Virus record (IMG/VR): IMGVR_UViG_3300025009_000417
Location: 1-20,227 of that record
DNA: 20,227 nt
Reading direction: 5' to 3' (one strand)
Source of the DNA: a virus
Shown piece after piece: positions 5,542 to 12,627 of this stretch (position 1 is the first letter of the stretch; each line of letters opens with the position of its first letter). The notes under the pieces were generated by a model. That model worked only from the letters and a program-made list of their open reading frames with translations. It had not been told where the DNA came from and made no database searches. The position numbers were made by a program, and so were the translations under genes.

Positions 5542-5589
5542 TTTGAGCTCCTTTTTGTTTTGTTAAAGTCAATCATAATGTCTGATGTA

Positions 5590-5618
5590 AATATATAGTA
5601 ACTATATGCCAATGTCAA
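5590..5618 (-). promoter_or_regulatory. Sigma70-type promoter of the minus-strand XRE operon
   Basis: On the minus strand a perfect TTGACA (complement of 5613-5618) is followed by 17 bases and then TATATT (complement of 5590-5595). The operon's first start codon is at 5541, leaving a leader of roughly 40 bases. The spacing and matches are near ideal, so strong basal activity is expected unless it is repressed. Confidence 0.8.
5593..5607. promoter_or_regulatory. Candidate operator palindrome within the XRE operon promoter
   Basis: ATATAGTAACTATAT is a perfect inverted repeat with 7-bp arms around one central base. It lies across the spacer and the start of the -10 box, where a bound dimer would block RNA polymerase. 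The XRE protein encoded by the last gene of the same operon is the natural candidate ligand. I saw no second copy elsewhere in the window. Confidence 0.7.
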
Positions 5619-5661
5619 GTAAAATCGTAAAAAAAATAAAAATAATTTTAGAGTGTGCAAA

Positions 5662-5946
5662 ATGAGTGGGTTGAGAAATAAAAATACTGCTCGGTTTCAT
5701 TCGGATAAAGAGCAGTCTGAAAGAGCGTCCCGAGCAAATATATTATTTATTTATCAGAACATTTCTGCTTTTAAAATTAAAGCAACCAATACCGACTTAA
5801 TAGCTTTCGAGAATTTTAAGAATCAAATAGAAGCTTTTACAGATAAACAAAAAAGTTATATAGACTGCATGTATGAAAAAACAATGGGTGGACTTGGTTT
5901 ACCAGCTTATAAAGGAATAAAATCAAAATATGGAGTAAGGCTATGA
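5662..5946 (+). CDS. Unknown small phage protein
   Basis: From ATG 5662 the product has 94 residues. A GTG at 5653 in the same frame would add three. ATG is preferred because the weak GAGTG at 5651-5655 fits it better. The protein is charged and mostly helical, with LIAFENFKNQIEAFTDKQKS and a glycine-rich end (KTMGGLGLPAYKGIKSKYG). It overlaps the RusA gene by four bases (ATGA), so translation is coupled and a replication/recombination role is suggested by position only. No family is recognised. Its promoter may lie in the same short divergent region as the minus-strand operon's. Confidence 0.65.
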   Translation: MSGLRNKNTARFHSDKEQSERASRANILFIYQNISAFKIKATNTDLIAFENFKNQIEAFTDKQKSYIDCMYEKTMGGLGLPAYKGIKSKYGVRL

Positions 5947-6395
5947 TACTAACATTAAAAATTACTGGAATACCAAAACCAAAACAGTCTGCAAGGTTTA
6001 GAATCGCAAGCAACAGTAACGGCGCTCAGTTTATTCATAAATATCAGAAAAAAGAAGTTGTTGAAAATGAAAACAATATTAAGTTGGAGGTTCTTTCCCA
6101 ACTTCCGGAAGGTTTCCAGCCTTTTAGGAGTCCTGTTAAAGTGAATAAACTACATTACATTTTTCCCCCAACAAAGGGGATGAGAAAGCGAGATATTGCC
6201 CGGATTGAAGCGCATGAGATCGTTTATAAAAGCACAAAACCGGACCTGACAGACAATCTTCAGAAGGGTTTGTTTGACGCGCTTGAGGGTGTCGTTTTTC
6301 TTAATGACAGCCAAATTTGCAGTATAAATAATCTTAAAAAATATTATGGTTTTACTCCGGGAATTATTTTGGAATTAGAAGAGATTTTAAATTAA
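5943..6395 (+). CDS. rusA: RusA-family Holliday junction resolvase
   Basis: The product has 150 residues, slightly longer than E. coli RusA. The N-terminal strand ITGIPKPKQSARFR is the typical phage RusA opening. The core YKSTKPDLTDNLQKGLFDAL (95-114) with FLNDSQICSI (119-128) carries the acidic residues that bind Mg2+: D101 and D104, D112 and D122. RusA is a dimeric nuclease that cuts four-way DNA junctions, here probably to resolve recombination or replication intermediates before packaging. The first acidic pair is D-x-x-D, one residue wider than the D-x-D described for E. coli RusA. ATG 5943 overlaps the stop of the preceding gene. Confidence 0.9.
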   Translation: MILTLKITGIPKPKQSARFRIASNSNGAQFIHKYQKKEVVENENNIKLEVLSQLPEGFQPFRSPVKVNKLHYIFPPTKGMRKRDIARIEAHEIVYKSTKPDLTDNLQKGLFDALEGVVFLNDSQICSINNLKKYYGFTPGIILELEEILN

Positions 6396-6448
6396 AAAAA
6401 CACTCACAAAATATTTTTTTTAATGCTCGGAATATAAGGTAAAATACT

Positions 6449-7411
6449 ATGGCAAGGAAAAGAATGATTGACCCAAAAATATGGGAATCTGCTTACGACA
6501 AGGGATGGAAACCAGAAGAAATTACTGTGCTAATTGCCGCTATTTCTGCCGCAGATGACGAGGGAAGAGGACGAATTTCTCAGATAAAACGGAACGTTTC
6601 TGAGATGTTTTCAGATAGAAAATTAAAAAAAGTGATCGAAAACTTACAAGATTCTGTTCAAATTTATGATAAAATTTATTTTTTTCTTCCGAATTTCTCC
6701 GAATATCAGTCAATTAACCATCCAAAACCCTCTAAAATACCGCCACCAGATAAAAAGTCAAGTAATAGTAAAAATAATAACTTAGCTGAAAATGATAACG
6801 TAATGAGTCCCGGAACAAGTCCCGTACTAAGTCCCAAAAATGGCGCTGTAAGTGAAGTGAAGTTAAGTAAAGTTAATTTAAAAAGAAGTGAAGTGAAGGA
6901 AGAACTTTTTTCTTTTAATGAAATTTTTCTTGGAAAAATTAAAAACCTTTTTAAGGAACATACAAAATATTCTGATCCTAACTTACAAACTTTTGTTTAT
7001 CCAATTTATAATTTTTTCGAAAAGATTCCAGAAAACATGAACGAAAAAGATATTGAAAAATGCTTAACAGAAGTTTTTAAAAAGCTTACAAAAAATATAG
7101 GGATTAACATGGATTTTCTTGTTGAAAATATTCAAAAAGAAATTACTGCTGAACATGAGAAAATTTCTTTAAAAATAAAAAATAGATTGAACGGCGGAAA
7201 AGAAATTCCCCGGACATCCGTCAAACAATCTGACGAAGAAATTTTTATAGAAAATAGAAGATGCACCATACTTGCAGAAATTGAAAGATGCAAAGATAAA
7301 ATCCCTCCCTTGTCTTTATCCAAAATAAATGAATTTATGAAAAACAAAAAATTTACTCAAGCCGAACTTGAACTTCTGAACGCGATTGATCCCGGCAGCA
7401 AATGGAGTTGA
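6449..7411 (+). CDS. Phage replication initiator-like protein (winged-helix N-terminal domain)
   Basis: The product has 320 residues. MARKRMIDPKIWES, then ADDEGRGRISQI, then FFLPNFSEYQSINHPKPSKI with PPP form the pattern of phage replication proteins with an N-terminal winged-helix DNA-binding domain (residues about 1-90). A low-complexity Ser/Asn/Lys linker (about 100-150) follows, then a helical C-terminal region that may contact a helicase or its loader. I see no Walker motif, so it is not itself a helicase. The linker DNA contains iteron-like repeats, as in the lambda O gene, which would put the phage origin inside this gene. AAGG upstream of ATG 6449 supports the start. It follows rusA by about 50 bases. 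Confidence 0.8.
   Translation: MARKRMIDPKIWESAYDKGWKPEEITVLIAAISAADDEGRGRISQIKRNVSEMFSDRKLKKVIENLQDSVQIYDKIYFFLPNFSEYQSINHPKPSKIPPPDKKSSNSKNNNLAENDNVMSPGTSPVLSPKNGAVSEVKLSKVNLKRSEVKEELFSFNEIFLGKIKNLFKEHTKYSDPNLQTFVYPIYNFFEKIPENMNEKDIEKCLTEVFKKLTKNIGINMDFLVENIQKEITAEHEKISLKIKNRLNGGKEIPRTSVKQSDEEIFIENRRCTILAEIERCKDKIPPLSLSKINEFMKNKKFTQAELELLNAIDPGSKWS
6806..6841 (+). repeat. Three 12-bp iteron-like repeats inside the replication gene
   Basis: AGTCCC begins at 6806, 6818 and 6830, giving an exact 12-bp period: AGTCCCGGAACA, AGTCCCGTACTA, AGTCCCAAAAAT. They encode Ser-Pro repeats in the linker of the replication protein. They are GC-rich islets in a very AT-rich linker (TAGTAAAAATAATAAC upstream). 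They are candidate binding sites for the protein's own winged helix, and a repeated peptide is the alternative explanation. Confidence 0.55.
6850..6898 (+). repeat. Direct repeat pair AAGTGAAGTGAAG in the replication gene linker
   Basis: A 13-bp sequence occurs at 6850-6862 and again at 6886-6898, 36 bases apart, with a related AAGTTAAGTAAAGTTAA between. It lies directly after the 12-bp iterons and encodes SEVK repeats. It may be the second, AT-rich part of an origin, or simply codon repetition in a low-complexity linker. Confidence 0.5.
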
Positions 7412-7414
7412 AAT

Positions 7415-7654
7415 ATGCCAAGAATTACTTTTAAAGAATCGAAAAAATTAAGAGATATAGCACCAAAAGAATACTTTAAGGCTTTTTCTGATTTGTTAAA
7501 GAAAAAAGAATATAAAAAACAGTTGTTTGAAAAAAGAAAACTTCCTTCTGAAGCTAAAATATTTGAACTTATGTCAGAAAGAATGAGCATAAACCCTTTA
7601 ACCGTCCGGAGAATAATTGTTGAGATTTCGTGCATAAATCGGATGAAATCTTGA
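7415..7654 (+). CDS. Small basic protein, possibly helix-turn-helix, unknown
   Basis: The product has 79 residues and is strongly basic (KKKEYKKQLFEKRKLPSEAK). The segment FELMSERMSINPLTVRRIIV has the length and hydrophobic spacing of a helix-turn-helix, with NPLTVRRII as a possible recognition helix. I cannot place it in a family. It begins three bases after the replication gene stop, with GGAG at 7404-7407, so it is in the same operon. It is the last gene before the late promoter, so a regulatory role in the early/late switch is conceivable but unsupported beyond position. Confidence 0.6.
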   Translation: MPRITFKESKKLRDIAPKEYFKAFSDLLKKKEYKKQLFEKRKLPSEAKIFELMSERMSINPLTVRRIIVEISCINRMKS

Positions 7655-7670
7655 ATAAGTTACAAAAAAT

Positions 7671-7699
7671 TTGACAAACCTTTTTTTATTTTGTATGGT
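7671..7699 (+). promoter_or_regulatory. Candidate late promoter upstream of the packaging/structural operon
   Basis: TTGACA (7671-7676) is followed by 17 bases and TATGGT (7694-7699). It lies in the longest gap of the right half (7655-7745), just before the terminase genes, with an AT-rich spacer. The -35 box is perfect and the -10 box matches 4 of 6 consensus bases. About 45 bases of leader would precede the first ATG. Confidence 0.65.
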
Positions 7700-7745
7700 T
7701 GCAATTAAATAAAGCGAATAGTTTAGCGGAGAGAATAGCGGTGTC

Positions 7746-8123
7746 ATGCCAAAAGAAGAGACACAATTTAACAGCGAAACAGCAAAAGAAGCTCAAAAAA
7801 AGATGGCTGTTAAACGCAAGGGGATGACTTACTACACAACCCAAATTAAAGATAGGTTTGTTAAAAGCCGTGATGTTAAACAGATACCGTTAAATGTTGC
7901 AAAAAGATTAAATTTTCTAACAAACGAACTTGCAAAGGACGATTTGGAAGATGCTAAAAGAGAAAAACATCTTGAAGAAATTAAAGCTCTTTCAACTCTC
8001 CACAATAAATTTTTGGACAAAACGTTTGCTACTCAGTTTGAGTCTGATAATCGCAATCACGATACTTCATCCATCACAATCAACACCGTACAACCCGACC
8101 CACCAGAGCCAGAGCATGAATGA
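7746..8123 (+). CDS. Candidate small terminase subunit
   Basis: The product has 125 residues and is charged and mainly helical. The middle contains IPLNVAKRLNFLTNELAKDD and a long coiled-coil-like helix rich in Lys and Glu, and a Pro/Glu-rich tail ends the protein. The gene directly precedes TerL and overlaps it by 8 bases (ATGAATGA), the usual place of the small terminase, which binds the packaging site and delivers DNA to the motor. No sequence signature of a terS family is visible, so the call rests on position, size and helical character. The first 40 residues are rich in Lys and Gln and could be the DNA-binding part. Confidence 0.5.
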   Translation: MPKEETQFNSETAKEAQKKMAVKRKGMTYYTTQIKDRFVKSRDVKQIPLNVAKRLNFLTNELAKDDLEDAKREKHLEEIKALSTLHNKFLDKTFATQFESDNRNHDTSSITINTVQPDPPEPEHE

Positions 8124-9651
8124 TATTCAAGAAATTATATTTCAACCGCAACCCGGCGGGCAGCAGGAATTCCTTAAAAAAATTTATATTGATGAAGTTC
8201 TATTTGGCGGCGCAGCTGGTCCCGGGAAGTCTTGGGCGTTAGTGTTTGATGCTTTAGGAACGCAGTATCAATTTACTCCGCTTGGGAAACCAGCTTACGA
8301 CTGTTCAGACTACAGAGCAGTGCTTTTCAGACGGCAAACAACACAATTTTCAAAACTTATAGACGAAGGGAATAAACTATACACCCGCTTAGGCGCTGAT
8401 TACATTGCGCAAAGACGCGGTGATCCAGGGCCATCTTTTAATTTCAAGTCCGGTTTTGTTTCCGGCGTTGGTTATACCGGGCAAATTGGGGCAAGAATAT
8501 TTATTTGCCACATGTCTGAAGAAAAGAACAAAGAAGATCATCAAGGAATTGAATACCAATATGCCGGTTTTGACGAGCTAACACAGTTTACAGTAACGCA
8601 ATACACATACATCCTTTCGCGATTGAGAACAACGATTGAACATCTTAACGCACGGATGAGGGGGACAACCAACCCAACCGGAAGCGGGCTTGTTTGGGTG
8701 AAAAAAAGATTTATAAAAAACGGCGCGTTAGTTCTTGAACAAGGGAAAGTACATCATTTCAATCCCGATCCCGAAAACAGTATTGAGGATAACCCAACCG
8801 GCGTACTTGCAGAGAGACGCGGCGTTATGTCAAAGTCCAGAATGTTTATTCCCGGACTTTTGCTTGAAAATAAAGTTTTGATGAAAACAGATCCGACTTA
8901 CCAGTACAACATCATGGCCATGGGAAAGAAGTATGAAAAAGCCTTGTTGCACGGTGATTGGGATGCTTTCGGCGGAGAGTTTTTTGATGATTATTCTACC
9001 GACATGAACGTTGAGCCTTTTGATATTCCGCAAGATTGGTTTTTACTTGGTTCAATTGATCCCGGCTGGAGTTCACCTTGCAGTTTTGGACTTCACGCTG
9101 TTTCGCAAGAAGGGAAGAAATACCGCTTGTTTACCTACTACGAAAAAAAATTAGCTCCCTACGAACACGCTAAAAACATAAAAAAGAAAATTAAAGAATT
9201 CCCGTACACACACGGGAGAATGCCGGATATAATCGTTTCTGGCACTGATGCTTTTGCGAAAAAAGAAAAATTTGCTATTCAAGCAAACGAAACAACTTTC
9301 TCAGACGTGTTTGAAAGTTACGGGCTTCACCTAACCCCCGCGAAAACTGACAGGGCGTTAGGTTGGATGACCATGAAAAGTTTAATGCGCCGGGGGAAAT
9401 GGTTTTTGTTCAAAGATTATAACAATCAAGGAGTCGAAGAAATTGTTGCTGCCGAACATGATGAAAACGATCCCGAAGATATTAAGGGGCGCGGGAACAG
9501 TATTGAGGTTTCCGATCACTTCTTGGACGAGGAAAGATATTCTTGTATGAGCGCAATTGTACCAGCCTTGCAAGTTGAAAGCAGTTTGCCGGATTGGTAT
9601 GAAAAGGAAATGGATGATGATACCGAGAACTATTCAAGCATGGGAGTTTAA
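8116..9651 (+). CDS. terL: Terminase large subunit (packaging ATPase and nuclease)
   Basis: From ATG 8116 the product has 511 residues. The frame is open back to 7930, but a start there would overlap the small-subunit gene heavily. Walker A is GGAAGPGKS (31-39), Walker B is YAGFDE (149-154, with D153 and catalytic E154), and the coupling motif RGTTNPTG is at 182-189. The C-terminal RNase H-like nuclease shows SIDPG (D315), SGTDAF (D378) and EVSDHF (D467), the three acidic metal ligands. The protein drives DNA into the prohead and cuts concatemers. This layout fits the Terminase_6-type families. It heads the structural operon together with the preceding small gene. Confidence 0.95.
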   Translation: MNDIQEIIFQPQPGGQQEFLKKIYIDEVLFGGAAGPGKSWALVFDALGTQYQFTPLGKPAYDCSDYRAVLFRRQTTQFSKLIDEGNKLYTRLGADYIAQRRGDPGPSFNFKSGFVSGVGYTGQIGARIFICHMSEEKNKEDHQGIEYQYAGFDELTQFTVTQYTYILSRLRTTIEHLNARMRGTTNPTGSGLVWVKKRFIKNGALVLEQGKVHHFNPDPENSIEDNPTGVLAERRGVMSKSRMFIPGLLLENKVLMKTDPTYQYNIMAMGKKYEKALLHGDWDAFGGEFFDDYSTDMNVEPFDIPQDWFLLGSIDPGWSSPCSFGLHAVSQEGKKYRLFTYYEKKLAPYEHAKNIKKKIKEFPYTHGRMPDIIVSGTDAFAKKEKFAIQANETTFSDVFESYGLHLTPAKTDRALGWMTMKSLMRRGKWFLFKDYNNQGVEEIVAAEHDENDPEDIKGRGNSIEVSDHFLDEERYSCMSAIVPALQVESSLPDWYEKEMDDDTENYSSMGV

Positions 9652-9837
9652 ATGATAGCTGTTGTTACTAAAAAGCAAATGAAGAAATTAAAAAATGATC
9701 CAAGTTTTGAAAGAATTAATAATGAGAACTTTCATAAGATAGCTAAATATTGTTTTGGCGATCAATTTGAAAGATTATTAAAAGCGAAGAAAACAATGGT
9801 TGAAAAAGGTAAAAATGTCAGCGTTCCAGCAAAATAG
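9652..9837 (+). CDS. Small basic protein between terminase and portal, unknown
   Basis: The product has 61 residues and is rich in Lys and Asn, with KKQMKKLKNDPSFERINNEN and a helix around FGDQFERLLKAKKTMVEK. It begins on the base after the TerL stop, with GGGAG in the TerL tail as ribosome-binding site. It overlaps the portal start by 23 bases in another frame. Tight packing between two essential genes suggests it is expressed. There is no recognised family or motif. Confidence 0.55.
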   Translation: MIAVVTKKQMKKLKNDPSFERINNENFHKIAKYCFGDQFERLLKAKKTMVEKGKNVSVPAK

Positions 9838-11809
9838 CGTTTTTGAAGATATTCCAACAATATCCCGAGTGTCAAACGCTGAGGTAAATCTTTCTTCAGA
9901 CTTTGAGCAATTTTTTAAAGACCAAATGAGAAATTTTTATTTAGCTGCGGGATATATTTATTCTGATGCTGATCTTAAAAAATTGATTAAAGAAAAACGT
10001 CCAGCTTTTCAAGTGAATTTGTTTGCTCCGATTTTACTTGAGATTGTTGGCTCGTTTATAGGCAACCTTCCCGGTATTGATATTGTTGGGACAAATGATG
10101 ACGATCAGGCAAAGGCTCACGTGCTCAAAGAGCTTAACGATTCTGTTATGTACGTGAATAATGATTGTGAGGCTGAGTTTAAGAAAGCTTTCCTAACTGC
10201 GATTATTGCCCGTCGTTCTTGGATTAAGCAAGAGTGGAGGTTTAACAATCGCGGAGTTGGCAACATAATCATTGAGTTTTATAATTCCTTTATCAAACAT
10301 GACACATCTTCAACACGGTGGAGCGACACACAGTTTCTTTCCGACACTGCATGGCTTACTCCTGAGCAAATAATCAGAAACTATGCCCGTGGTAAAAGTG
10401 ATTTGGAAGCAGAGATAAAAGAAAAATCGCTTACCATTTTCGGAGAAAGCGAAAAGAAGAACAAAGAAATTGCACGTTGGTATGAACTTCTAACCGGTTC
10501 CGCAATGAGCTATAAGGGCGACGAGAAAGGTTTTGACTCACAAGATTTTAAAAACGAATGGGATGCGCACGGTGTTTGGCACAGACGCGAAAGTAGAAGA
10601 TTGAAAGTTGTTGATTTTTATGAGAAACGTTATGAGAAAACAAAAACTTTAATTGATCCGCAAACTTTTAAACCTTACGATGTGACCGATTTTAGTGATG
10701 AAGATTTAACTGCGATAGTGCAATCTTACCCAATACAGCCGCGTATAAAAGAAGATTACACAGAAAAAGTTTATCAAATATCTGTTGTGCCGGGGATAAA
10801 TGTAAAACTGTTTGAAGGGTTACAAGAAATACAGAACGGAAATTTTAAGTTTACAAAAATAGATTGTTTCGACTTCCACCCGGATCAGCTTGAAACAAAA
10901 TCAATTGTTGATAACATAAAAGACGGCGTGAGAAGTAGAACGTTGCTGAAGAATACTAATCTAACCTACATCATGCGAATGGCTCACGGCGGGTATTTGG
11001 CTGAAGAAGGGCTTGCAAAAGGACACACCGGATTAAAAGAACTTGATTCAAATAAAATTGGAGGCGTTACATACGTCCCAAATGGTTCTATTTCGGGCAA
11101 TCGGATTAAAGAAAAAACCGTCCCGAATCCAAACATCGCTATAGAAAGATTTAACGAGCAAGATTGGGAAGAAATTCAAACTGTTTCCGGTTCAACAGCT
11201 AACAGCAGGGGCAAGCAAGAAAGTTCTTCTGAGAGTGGAAAGTTATTTCAGAAACGTGTTGAGCGCGGGGCTGTACTGCAGGAATGGGTAAACAGTAATT
11301 TTCAAAGCGCGTTGAAGATAATTACTCAAAACAATATTTACTTGATTCAAAACAACATGACTGAAGATAGAGTTGTGCGCTTACTTCGTGACGAAAATAA
11401 ACCGGAATTTATGACAATAAATAAACGTGTACTTGGACAAGTTTTGAACGATGTGACTGTAGGTGATTTTGATGTCGAAATTTCTCATACAGCTTTTGGA
11501 CGTGAAGCAAAAGAACTTGACCGGGAAAAAGAAGGAGAGGTAATTTCAGTATTGATGCAGCTTAACCCGGCTTATGTTCCGGCGGCAACCATTGTGAAAA
11601 ATAGCGGAATAAAGAGTAAGGACGAGTATTTGGCACAAATTGAAATGGTTGACCAGCAAACAGAACAAGAAAAAACTATTGCTGAAGAAGATTTAAACCT
11701 TAGACGAGAAAGTACAATTTTACAAAACCAACAAAGCAGACTGAAAGCGCAAGAGCTTCAGAACGATGTCGGTTTTGATATGTTACTTAAAGACGCAATT
11801 GGATTTTAA
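9815..11809 (+). CDS. Portal protein, P22-type
   Basis: The product has 664 residues from ATG 9815, which follows AAAAAGG. A TTG at 9800 in frame is less likely. The N-terminal part includes PAFQVNLFAPILLEIVGSFI and GIDIVGTNDDD, the segment layout of P22-like portals, followed by AFLTAIIARRSWIKQEWRF. The C-terminal third has a long Gln/Glu-rich helix (EQEKTIAEEDLNLRRESTIL region), comparable to the barrel helices of large portals. Twelve copies would form the ring at one capsid vertex through which DNA enters and to which the adaptor and tail bind. The length suits the P22 family. It lies directly after TerL, as expected. Confidence 0.85.
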   Translation: MSAFQQNSVFEDIPTISRVSNAEVNLSSDFEQFFKDQMRNFYLAAGYIYSDADLKKLIKEKRPAFQVNLFAPILLEIVGSFIGNLPGIDIVGTNDDDQAKAHVLKELNDSVMYVNNDCEAEFKKAFLTAIIARRSWIKQEWRFNNRGVGNIIIEFYNSFIKHDTSSTRWSDTQFLSDTAWLTPEQIIRNYARGKSDLEAEIKEKSLTIFGESEKKNKEIARWYELLTGSAMSYKGDEKGFDSQDFKNEWDAHGVWHRRESRRLKVVDFYEKRYEKTKTLIDPQTFKPYDVTDFSDEDLTAIVQSYPIQPRIKEDYTEKVYQISVVPGINVKLFEGLQEIQNGNFKFTKIDCFDFHPDQLETKSIVDNIKDGVRSRTLLKNTNLTYIMRMAHGGYLAEEGLAKGHTGLKELDSNKIGGVTYVPNGSISGNRIKEKTVPNPNIAIERFNEQDWEEIQTVSGSTANSRGKQESSSESGKLFQKRVERGAVLQEWVNSNFQSALKIITQNNIYLIQNNMTEDRVVRLLRDENKPEFMTINKRVLGQVLNDVTVGDFDVEISHTAFGREAKELDREKEGEVISVLMQLNPAYVPAATIVKNSGIKSKDEYLAQIEMVDQQTEQEKTIAEEDLNLRRESTILQNQQSRLKAQELQNDVGFDMLLKDAIGF

Positions 11810-11842
11810 CATTTATCAACCAACTTAGGGGGGAAACCCAAA

Positions 11843-12325
11843 ATGAAAAAAATAGCTGTACTTATAACACTTCTGTTGGTTTTATCTGTATCTGTACAAG
11901 GACAGGTAACACTAAACGTAAGTTCTTTCCGTGCCGATGCGAACGGGGTAGAATTCCCATTTCAAGGCGCCATTGATACTGTAGGCGGGACTTATGATTC
12001 GCTTGCCTCGGGTTTGTTTGACATAAGAGATTATGACGGCTGTGATAGCTTGGACTGGTCGTGTTTAGTAGTGTCTGATACCGGCAACGTGAAATTTACT
12101 TTACGTTTACTTGGGTCTGATTACAGCACTTCTATTGCAAGCGCGGTAGTATTAAAAACAATACTTTCAGCAAGCACAACCGAAACAGAACAGGGCGGAT
12201 CGTTTTCACTTTCCGGGATAAGAAAAAAATATATGTGGCTGGATATTGAGCAAACAACCGGGACGGGCAAAAATGATGACGCGACTTTTAAGGTTAAGCT
12301 GAAGCTGCCGAAGCGGGATTTTTAA
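11843..12325 (+). CDS. Small secreted protein encoded between portal and scaffold, unknown
   Basis: The product has 160 residues. It starts MKKIAVLITLLLVLSVSVQG followed by Q, a textbook Sec signal peptide with likely cleavage after G20. The mature part is beta-rich and acidic (DSLASGLFDIRDYDGCDSLD, NVKFTLRLLGSDYSTSIASA) with a basic end (KVKLKLPKRDF). A strong AGGGGGG precedes the ATG. A signal peptide is unexpected for a gene inside the head-assembly cluster. It may act outside the cytoplasm, for example in superinfection exclusion, or the leader may serve membrane-associated assembly. There are two cysteines near residues 63-71. No family is recognised. Confidence 0.7.
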   Translation: MKKIAVLITLLLVLSVSVQGQVTLNVSSFRADANGVEFPFQGAIDTVGGTYDSLASGLFDIRDYDGCDSLDWSCLVVSDTGNVKFTLRLLGSDYSTSIASAVVLKTILSASTTETEQGGSFSLSGIRKKYMWLDIEQTTGTGKNDDATFKVKLKLPKRDF

Positions 12326-12373
12326 AAGCTTTTTTTAGCTTGTTTGGTAGTAATTAATTAAAGAGTACAAAAA

Positions 12374-12610
12374 ATGGAACCTATATTAAAAGTTGATACA
12401 GTTGAGTTAACTGCTGAAAGAATTCACAAAGAATTTGAACAGTCAATCGCCCTAAAAAAGTATTTGGTTGAACAGCGGAATACTGGACTGAATAGAATGA
12501 ACCCGAGCGGAATGACATTACTTGTACGGAAATATGGTAAAAAGATGTCTGAAGCTTTAGAAAATTACTATACAGAGGCTTTTGGTATAAAAATAATTTT
12601 AGAAAAATAA
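12374..12610 (+). CDS. Small unknown protein in the head cluster
   Basis: The product has 78 residues and is predominantly helical and charged: ELTAERIHKEFEQSIALKKY, then GMTLLVRKYGKKMSEALENY. It shows no signal peptide or zinc ligands. It lies 48 bases after the secreted-protein gene and 17 bases before the scaffold candidate, in the same direction, so it is probably in the late operon. The ribosome-binding site is weak (AAAGAG). No family is recognised. Confidence 0.55.
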   Translation: MEPILKVDTVELTAERIHKEFEQSIALKKYLVEQRNTGLNRMNPSGMTLLVRKYGKKMSEALENYYTEAFGIKIILEK

Positions 12611-12612
12611 AA

Positions 12613-12626
12613 CAAAGGATAAAACC
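12613..12626 (+). promoter_or_regulatory. Duplicated ribosome-binding leader, copy 1
   Basis: CAAAGGATAAAACC ends one base before the ATG of the scaffold candidate. An identical 14-base copy lies at 15815-15828 before another late gene. It contains the AAAGGA Shine-Dalgarno element. Confidence 0.5.
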
Positions 12627-12627
12627 A

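Noticed and set aside
7930-8115. N-terminal extension of TerL by 62 residues
   Set aside because: It would overlap the small-terminase candidate over most of that gene's second half. The ATG at 8116 gives a standard 8-base overlap and a normal TerL start.
12326-12373. Terminator hairpin AAGCT...AGCTT
   Set aside because: The stem is only five base pairs around a T-loop with no T-tract after it, so it is not distinguishable from chance.
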